Assembly: GCA_029706075.1 (NCBI GenBank)
Contig: JAINUG010000135.1
Coordinates: 2,744,001 to 2,808,000, forward strand
Reading direction: 5' to 3'
DNA length: 64,000 bases
Source: Aldrovandia affinis
Lineage: Eukaryota; Chordata; Actinopteri; Notacanthiformes; Halosauridae
Below, in pieces: positions 61,101-64,000 of the stretch. A program made the position numbers and the translations under genes. The notes under the pieces were generated by a model that searched no databases, was not told the DNA's origin, and was given only the letters and a program-made list of their open reading frames with translations. The first letter of the stretch is position 1, and each line of letters opens with the position of its first letter.

Positions 61101-62563
61101 TGAGGGAAAAAAAAAACCTCAAGCAACTTCAGGACACATTTCACAGGGCAATGTTAGTCATGCAAAGCGTGAAAGGCACTTTGATCAGTTGTCTTCAGAC
61201 CGCATTGAGGGATTGTGCCATAATGCTTCAATGCTGCCTGAAGAAGACTGAGTTCAGAATGCATTGTGCCAGAGTGCCAGTACTGTGTTCTGTGTTTACA
61301 TAGTTTTTTTTAATGCACTTTTCATTTAATGGTAGCATTTGCACCTCCTCAGGAAATCAATAAGCTCACTGTTTTTGCATGACTAAGGTTGTTCCTTCTT
61401 AATTTTTGTTCATTCATTTGCCTTTGAGTGCCTCACCGCCTGTTTTTTCTGATATGGATTTCACTTGCAGAAAGGCCCATGGCCTGAGGTGAGAAATCCT
61501 GTAAGGCAGAATTCCTCAATTCCCCGAGGGCAGTAAGCCAGCAAATCCAACAGGTTTTACTGGTCCCCTTCTAGCTCAAGGCTCTTCAAAGCAAGGATTA
61601 TGGCTGAAGAATCAGGCTAAATTTATATTAATGTATAAATCTGTTAATACATATTTAAAGGCCTGTGTGTCATAACCTGAAACGGTGTAGTGCCTTATCA
61701 CTACATCATTTGGCCTTTGGACCTAATTCTTTTCATATCGCTGTACACATTGTATAAGTTAACCTCATCATCCTACTCCATAAGAACATGAAAAAAAAAT
61801 ATTTAAGAATTTGTTTGATTTTCTCCCATTTTCTCCCAATTTAGTAGCTAATTATACCCTCTATTTTTCATGTCAATCCCCCCCTCATATTGCAATTTCA
61901 GTGCCGTAGCCCTGTGACCGGCAGTGACAGAGGCGAAGTCTCCTCCAAGGCAGCACTCGCTAAGCCTGTCGACTGTAGCTCCGGTATTCCAGAGCCCCTC
62001 CTATATGCAGCGGACTCATGTCGCCTTCCCTCCACACTCCCTGGGGCGGACAGCCAATGGCCGTCCCCTAGTGGCACTCCCGACCAGAGCCGACTGGCGC
62101 GGCCGGTGGAATTGGCCAGTGTCGTACATTGTAACCGCTAGACCACCCAGGAGGCCCTAGAACATAGACATTTTTGATGATGAAAACAGGCCAATTGGAG
62201 TGCTCAAAAAGAAAAAAACTACACAAACACAATTACCCATTTCCTTATAATAATGTTTGGTTTGGACTTGGTCTTGAATGCCCCCAAGGGTCCCTTCCAG
62301 ACCTGGCCAGCTGCTCCCTGCATTAACCACTGTCGTGTACTTGCTGTCTGCACAGGTCGGTGGGCTGCCCATGCCCGACGTGTCGTGGTACCTGGAGGGG
62401 AAGGCCATCCGCCCCAACGAGTACCACAAGATGCTGGTGTGTGAGAAGGGCATGCACTCCTTCATCATCGAGGTCGTGACGGCAGATCACGCCGGCATCT
62501 ACGAATGCGTGGCCAAGAACCGCGCCGGCGAGAACCGATTCTCCTTGCGCCTGGACGTCATTG
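39321..62563 (+). CDS. myot: Myotilin-like palladin-family gene with palladin-type N-terminal Ig (partial at 3' end)
   Basis: Actin and alpha-actinin binding scaffold of the palladin/myopalladin/myotilin family, expected at Z-discs. Exons: 39321-39450, 39883-39948, 40426-40567, 41172-41195, 41394-41513, 42822-42974, 54526 (or 54515)-55342, 55484-55631, 56849-56950, 58317-58354, 59243-59375, 62356-62563. All junctions keep frame. Order: a Ser/Thr linker (KKTTTMSLTISS); an Ig domain with Cys and Trp in place (VVLECRIRG, VVWYRED, EDSGMFKCMA); a Pro/Ser region; the myotilin N-terminal motif FNYERPRHFIQSQ; FLSSVLPSQ; DEEIQGSKDALIQDLEKKL; SYEERMARRLLGPDNAAAVF; then an Ig domain (IQEKCYAPRFLQV, GRFCRIDFK, DVSWYLEGKA, HAGIYECVAKNRAGE). 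It matches human myotilin best in the C-terminal half, and palladin's Ig between MARRLLG and the last part is missing, as in myotilin. The Ig at 40426-41513 is not in human myotilin. The final Ig lies beyond the window. An in-frame TGA at 54990-54992 interrupts the large exon. Confidence 0.88.
39883..39948 (+). CDS. myot: Palladin-like exon before Ig
   Basis: Twenty-two codons, phase 0 to 0: TQSPSYNQHYSGNGGVAPTF then VK. This fits the palladin SPTSYL...PPVFTK lead into the Ig domain. Acceptor ttttacccag, donor gtaatg. Confidence 0.8.
40426..40567 (+). CDS. myot: Palladin-type Ig domain, first half
   Basis: Reads CLHDISTVKGQLVVLECRIR then GTPPLQVVWYREDEQIVDSA and DFRILRK. It has the B-strand Cys and core Trp of an I-set Ig and resembles palladin EGQVVVLECRVRGAPPLQVQW. 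Donor gtgagt. Confidence 0.93.
40675..40852. repeat. 26-bp minisatellite
   Basis: Five to six units of ACACGACAACCCTGTGTCCT ACACAG, with a GTG-to-CTC subtype in the last two. Lies about 110 bp after an Ig exon donor. Confidence 0.93.
41172..41195 (+). CDS. myot: 24-nt microexon in Ig domain
   Basis: Codes ASSASVP plus split codons between a ttccag acceptor and gtaagt donor. It sits exactly where palladin has KPRSTAEP before EEICTLVI, and the phases fit both neighbours. Confidence 0.82.
41394..41513 (+). CDS. myot: Palladin-type Ig domain, second half
   Basis: Reads EELCTLVITEAYPEDSGMFK then CMACNQYGSDSCSALLEVYS. It carries the DSGxFxC F-strand signature. The donor gtaagt leaves one base that joins the exon at 42822 in frame. 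Confidence 0.93.
42822..42974 (+). CDS. myot: Candidate linker exon after palladin-type Ig
   Basis: Open 153-bp exon with a cagcag acceptor and gtgagt donor, GC-rich and in phase with the Ig exon upstream. It reads DLDEVLANEEASGVSTGQEP, DDFPSFLRDAAEIPP, then a basic run RTARRRRRPLSRA. The one-base overhang fits the second of two acceptors at 54525. I do not recognise the peptide; the acidic DDFPSFL part recalls palladin-family N-terminal acidic segments. Confidence 0.65.
43131..43315. repeat. Facing (GT)n and (AC)n blocks
   Basis: A (GT)n/(AT)n block near 43131-43168 and an (ACAC)/(CACACT)n block at 43219-43312 are inverted and could pair into a hairpin. Confidence 0.9.
45471..45605 (+). mobile_element. 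tRNA-derived SINE, family A
   Basis: Sense copy in the large myotilin intron. Box A is intact; box B is damaged and the L2 tail has a small deletion. Confidence 0.8.
45705..46016 (-). mobile_element. DIRS-type retroelement relic (tyrosine recombinase C-terminus)
   Basis: The minus frame 45798-46016 reads TTRSVATSWVPLRHVALADL, YAAATWTSPVSISRFDRVNL, ASPYTVGSAVL, like the end of DIRS tyrosine recombinases (RSVATSW...ICAAASW...FYRLDVASP). FD replaces FY, so the expected catalytic Tyr appears lost. Next to it, AGTTACATATGTAAC is repeated at 45713-45745, resembling DIRS terminal repeats. Confidence 0.7.
46473..46755 (+). mobile_element. DANA/mermaid-type SINE with perfect 15-bp TSD
   Basis: Head GGCACGGTGGTGCAGTGGGT, then GTGGAGTTTGCATGTTCTCC and TCCTCCCACAGTCCAAAGAC, typical of the zebrafish DANA-like families. 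The 3' part is different from the usual tail and ends in GAAGAA. It is flanked by AACTTCCAGTAATGG at 46458-46472 and 46756-46770. Confidence 0.88.
48011..48128 (-). mobile_element. tRNA-derived SINE, family A
   Basis: Antisense copy with L2 tail at left and GGCTCAGTAGGTAAAGCA-type head at right. Lacks the ATGTATGCATTCACTACTG middle seen in other copies. Confidence 0.8.
50060..50239 (+). promoter_or_regulatory. myot: Candidate internal promoter and non-coding first exon for a short myotilin form
   Basis: A GC-richer block in AT-rich surroundings ends in a strong GTTAAG/gtaagcc donor at 50239/50240. Splicing to 54515 or 54526 would give a transcript whose first in-frame ATG is at 54693, just before the FNYERP motif, close to where human myotilin starts (MFNYERP). 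An upstream CACGTG lies near 50012 and CAGCTG near 50060. A six-codon-including-stop uORF sits at 50143-50160. The exon's 5' end cannot be placed. Confidence 0.4.
52524..52727 (+). mobile_element. SINE family A copy with internal insertion and TSD
   Basis: Flanked by an 11-bp repeat AGACTTGTTGT (52513-52523 and 52728-52738). A 21-bp middle segment is present twice (52612-52632, 52665-52685) around 32 extra bases that match 53345-53377 in reverse complement. Confidence 0.88.
52785..53377 (-). mobile_element. Fish DNA-transposon relic
   Basis: Starts AATAGGGTGTTGGGCCACCA and includes GAATCTCTCATAAGTGTTCA and GTTGAGATCTGGTGACTGAG, a repeat common in fish genomes. Strand is my guess. Its right end holds the 33-bp donor of the inverted match at 52633. 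Confidence 0.65.
54526..55342 (+). CDS. myot: Large Pro/Ser-rich exon with myotilin N-terminal motif
   Basis: Two possible acceptors, 54515 and 54526; only 54526 is in phase with the donor at 42974. Contains FNYERPRHFIQSQ, then SSSTLSSPISTPASS, AAFLSSVLPSQ and a long Pro/Ser tail to YKGSSN. Conserved motifs on either side of the TGA at 54990-54992 are in the same frame. For the short form the first ATG is at 54693, which would give only 99 codons before the TGA. Confidence 0.88.
54990..54992 (+). other. myot: In-frame TGA in myotilin exon
   Basis: CGC-TGA-TCC interrupts a frame that carries conserved motifs before (FNYERP, STLSSPIS) and after (AAFLSSVLPSQ). The +1 frame is open across this point (MRSSVTLIPKS), so a pair of compensating indels in nearby G/C and CCCAG runs would also explain it. 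A 75-bp GT-AG segment, 54976-55050, would remove it in frame, but its donor is weak. Confidence 0.9.
55484..55631 (+). CDS. myot: Myotilin IQGSK coiled segment exon
   Basis: Reads FPKPILKKTACRPVS, then TDEEIQGSKDALIQDLEKKL and RCKEARRRNNSQ. It matches human myotilin EIQGSKEALIQDLERKLKCKD, a short charged helix. Acceptor ctttcag, donor gtatct. Confidence 0.95.
56849..56950 (+). CDS. myot: Myotilin MARRLLGP exon
   Basis: Thirty-four codons: KLSYEERMARRLLGPDNAAA then VFDLENSPDSQPEQ. Nearly the human myotilin RLTYEEKMARRLLGPQNAAAVF. Phase 0 at both ends. Confidence 0.95.
57079..57234 (+). mobile_element. tRNA-derived SINE, family A
   Basis: Well-preserved copy in the myotilin intron after the MARRLLGP exon; clear box A and B and L2 tail, ending in an A-run. 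Confidence 0.88.
58141..58272 (+). mobile_element. 3' half of a DANA-like SINE family
   Basis: GATTGGCGACCTGTCCAGGG, then GGGATAGGCTCCAGCCCC and a (GTGA/AGTG) tail. This is the common 3' end of fish SINEs whose heads look like the 46473 copy. Confidence 0.65.
58317..58354 (+). CDS. myot: Short linker exon
   Basis: Thirty-eight bases, SDLPEGRHTGGI plus two bases, between ttgcag and gtaaac. Phase fits both neighbours. Stands where human myotilin has its SEHARLQVP linker; weakly conserved. Confidence 0.65.
59243..59375 (+). CDS. myot: Myotilin Ig domain, first part
   Basis: Reads WSAHHSGTDANEGSA, IQEKCYAPRFLQVPQ, DLTVEEGRFCRIDFK. It matches human myotilin IQEKFYPPRFIQV and EGRFCRMDFK. A SINE begins 12 bases after the donor. 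Confidence 0.95.
59388..59540 (+). mobile_element. tRNA-derived SINE, family A, next to splice donor
   Basis: Well-preserved copy that starts 12 bases after the 3' end of the myotilin exon 59243-59375. Confidence 0.88.
59541..61799 (+). other. myot: Myotilin intron between the two Ig-part exons
   Basis: Nothing coding. No element recognised between the SINE at 59388 and the SINE-like repeat at 61800. Confidence 0.55.
61800..62160 (-). mobile_element. SINE-like repeat, antisense
   Basis: Ends in a reverse-complement tRNA-like head (ATTGTAACCGCTAGACCACC) and begins with TTCTCCCATTTTCTCCCAAT. Related to the copies at 33740 and 38770. Confidence 0.65.
62356..62563 (+). CDS. myot: Myotilin Ig domain, second part
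   Basis: Reads VGGLPMPDVSWYLEGKAIRP, NEYHKMLVCEKGMHSFIIEV, VTADHAGIYECVAKNRAGEN and RFSLRLDVI. Complete I-set features (core Trp, DxGxYxC). Donor gtaagc; the next exon is off the window. Confidence 0.95.
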
Positions 62564-62730
62564 GTAAGCGTCAACTGTTAAAACATTTTTTTTAATAGAA
62601 AGTATGTACTTTTTTAGAAAGATGTCATTCCTGCTCAGGACAAGTTACTGTTCGTTGTTTACAGTTACACAGAGCTAATCTATTTGCAATGCGTTTGTCC
62701 TCAACTTTCAGTAAGAACACACAAACTTGC

Positions 62731-62737
<7 letters not shown>

Positions 62738-62769
<32 letters not shown>
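62738..62769. repeat. Poly-T run
   Basis: About 30 T in the last myotilin intron of the window, shortly before the Tc1 element. Confidence 0.85.
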
Positions 62770-62773
<4 letters not shown>

Positions 62774-62870
62774 CCAAACTTGGCTTTGGAGATGCAACCT
62801 TTTAATATTGTGTAAGAATGTAGGTCACTTTTTCACTGTTCAGTACAAAGGCCATTGCAGTTAAGACATA

Positions 62871-63847
62871 CAGTGGGTATAAATTGTATTCACCCACTTG
62901 ACTTTTCCCACATTTTTATTTTGTTAGAACATGGAATTAAAATGGATTAAACTGGGATTTCTTGCTACTGATCAAAAGAAAATATTCAATCAGTGACAAA
63001 AGGCCATAAATGATTCCATAAGTATTCACCCCTTTTGCTAAGACTCACCTAAATAAACTCTAGTGGAATCAATCGTCTTCAGAGGTCACATAATTGGTTG
63101 ATTGGAGTCCACCTCTACGATTAAGGTGTTTTTAAATTATTTCAAATTAAATACACCTGTGTGTGAGAGGTCCCACAGTTGGTTAGTGCATTTAAAAACA
63201 AGAGCTTCATCATTAAGACCAAAGAACATTCAAAGCAAATGGCGAGAATATGGCACAACTGTTTATTTTCCTAGAACAGGCTGTCCTCCAAACCTGAGCA
63301 TCCGTGCAAGAAGGGCACTTGTTAGGAAGGCCTATGACAGCTCTGATGAAGTTAGTCTTCCATGGCAGAGATGGGAGAAACTGTCCATTGTACAGTAATG
63401 GCCTAGGCACTTCAAAAATCTGTGCTTCATGGGAGGGTGGCAAAAAGAAAACCATTGTTGAAAACTTGTATGAAATCTCGCCTTGCGAGTTTGCCAGAAG
63501 GTATATGGGAGACTTTCAAATGGTCTACAGCAAAAGCCACATTGGAGTGGTTTGGATTTGAAAATGGAAAAATGTGAAAATTGCTGTTCAACAACAGTCC
63601 CCATCCAATCTGATGGAGCTTGAGCAATTTTGTAAAGAAGAAAGGGTGTCCAGATGTGCATAGCTGGGAGAGATTTACCAAAATAATTATTGGAAAGGTG
63701 CTTCTTTGGATTTTTTTCAATTTGTCTGTTTTTTATTTGTAAAAGGCTCAAGTTTTTATTTGACATCAGAGTATTTTGTGTTGATCAGAGGCAAGAAATC
63801 CCAATGAAATTTTTATTAAGAAAATAAAATGTGAAAAATGCCCACTG
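62871..63847 (+). mobile_element. Tc1-like transposon, decayed
   Basis: TA at 62869-62870 and 63848-63849; ends begin CAGTGGGTATAAATTG and finish AAATGCCCACTG. A transposase relic on + keeps a helix-turn-helix part (SKWREYGTTVYFPRTGCPPN, RARRALVRKAYD) and a C-terminal PSNLMELEQFC-like tail; the catalytic middle is deleted. Confidence 0.85.
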
Positions 63848-64000
63848 TATCTGGGGGTTGGTCATTCCCTGAATATTTAAAGTCTGGATTTGTTCGGGAG
63901 GAAGGTGCTATTGGCATCCTGGACCTTTCATTACCAAACATCCATTTGGCAAATGCTCTTCAGTGACTTCCAAACAAAGTACATGAGTGCACTGTACAGG

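Overview
The window is nuclear DNA of a ray-finned fish, most likely a teleost. It has two split vertebrate genes with GT-AG introns. It also has many tRNA-derived SINEs whose 3' ends match the fish L2-type LINE tail, Tc1/mariner, hAT and piggyBac-like DNA elements, a DIRS relic, and long CA/GT and ACACC satellites. There is no bacterial, viral or organellar gene content. Most long open frames are simple repeats or chance. The species cannot be fixed; the L2 tails with TGTAA-type ends recall those described in eels, but such tails are widespread in fish.

Region 1 (about 1-21300, + strand) holds the 3' part of a germinal-centre-kinase group IV gene (MAP4K4/MINK1/TNIK/NRK type). Its kinase domain lies off the left edge. 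Sixteen exons can be placed and their splice phases agree along the chain. The last seven encode the C-terminal citron-homology (CNH) domain, ending at a TGA at 21298-21300. A 3' UTR with several AATAAA signals follows. Introns hold a 17-copy GT-rich minisatellite, a pyrimidine tract, an ACACC array of about 200 bp, a CpG-rich block and several SINEs.

Region 2 (about 21.3-39.3 kb) is intergenic or distal UTR. It holds a 2.2 kb non-autonomous hAT element with a perfect 8-bp target duplication. It also holds a 1.4 kb decayed Tc1 element that carries a piggyBac-like MITE inserted at a TTAA. Much of 30-38.7 kb shows nothing recognisable.

Region 3 (39321-62563 and beyond, + strand) is a palladin/myopalladin/myotilin family gene. 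The C-terminal half is clearly myotilin-like (the FNYERP segment, the IQGSK coiled segment, MARRLLGP, then an Ig domain), and the palladin Ig domain between MARRLLG and that Ig is absent, as in myotilin. Yet exons at 39321-42974, joined in phase, encode a palladin-type Ig domain that human myotilin lacks. A candidate internal first exon ending at 50239 could give the short, classical form. A TGA interrupts the large proline-rich exon at 54990-54992. The last Ig domain lies off the right edge, and a decayed Tc1 element closes the window.

Both genes point the same way. The kinase links small-GTPase signals to the cytoskeleton and JNK; the palladin-family protein is an actin/Z-disc scaffold. Nothing in the sequence shows that they are co-regulated.
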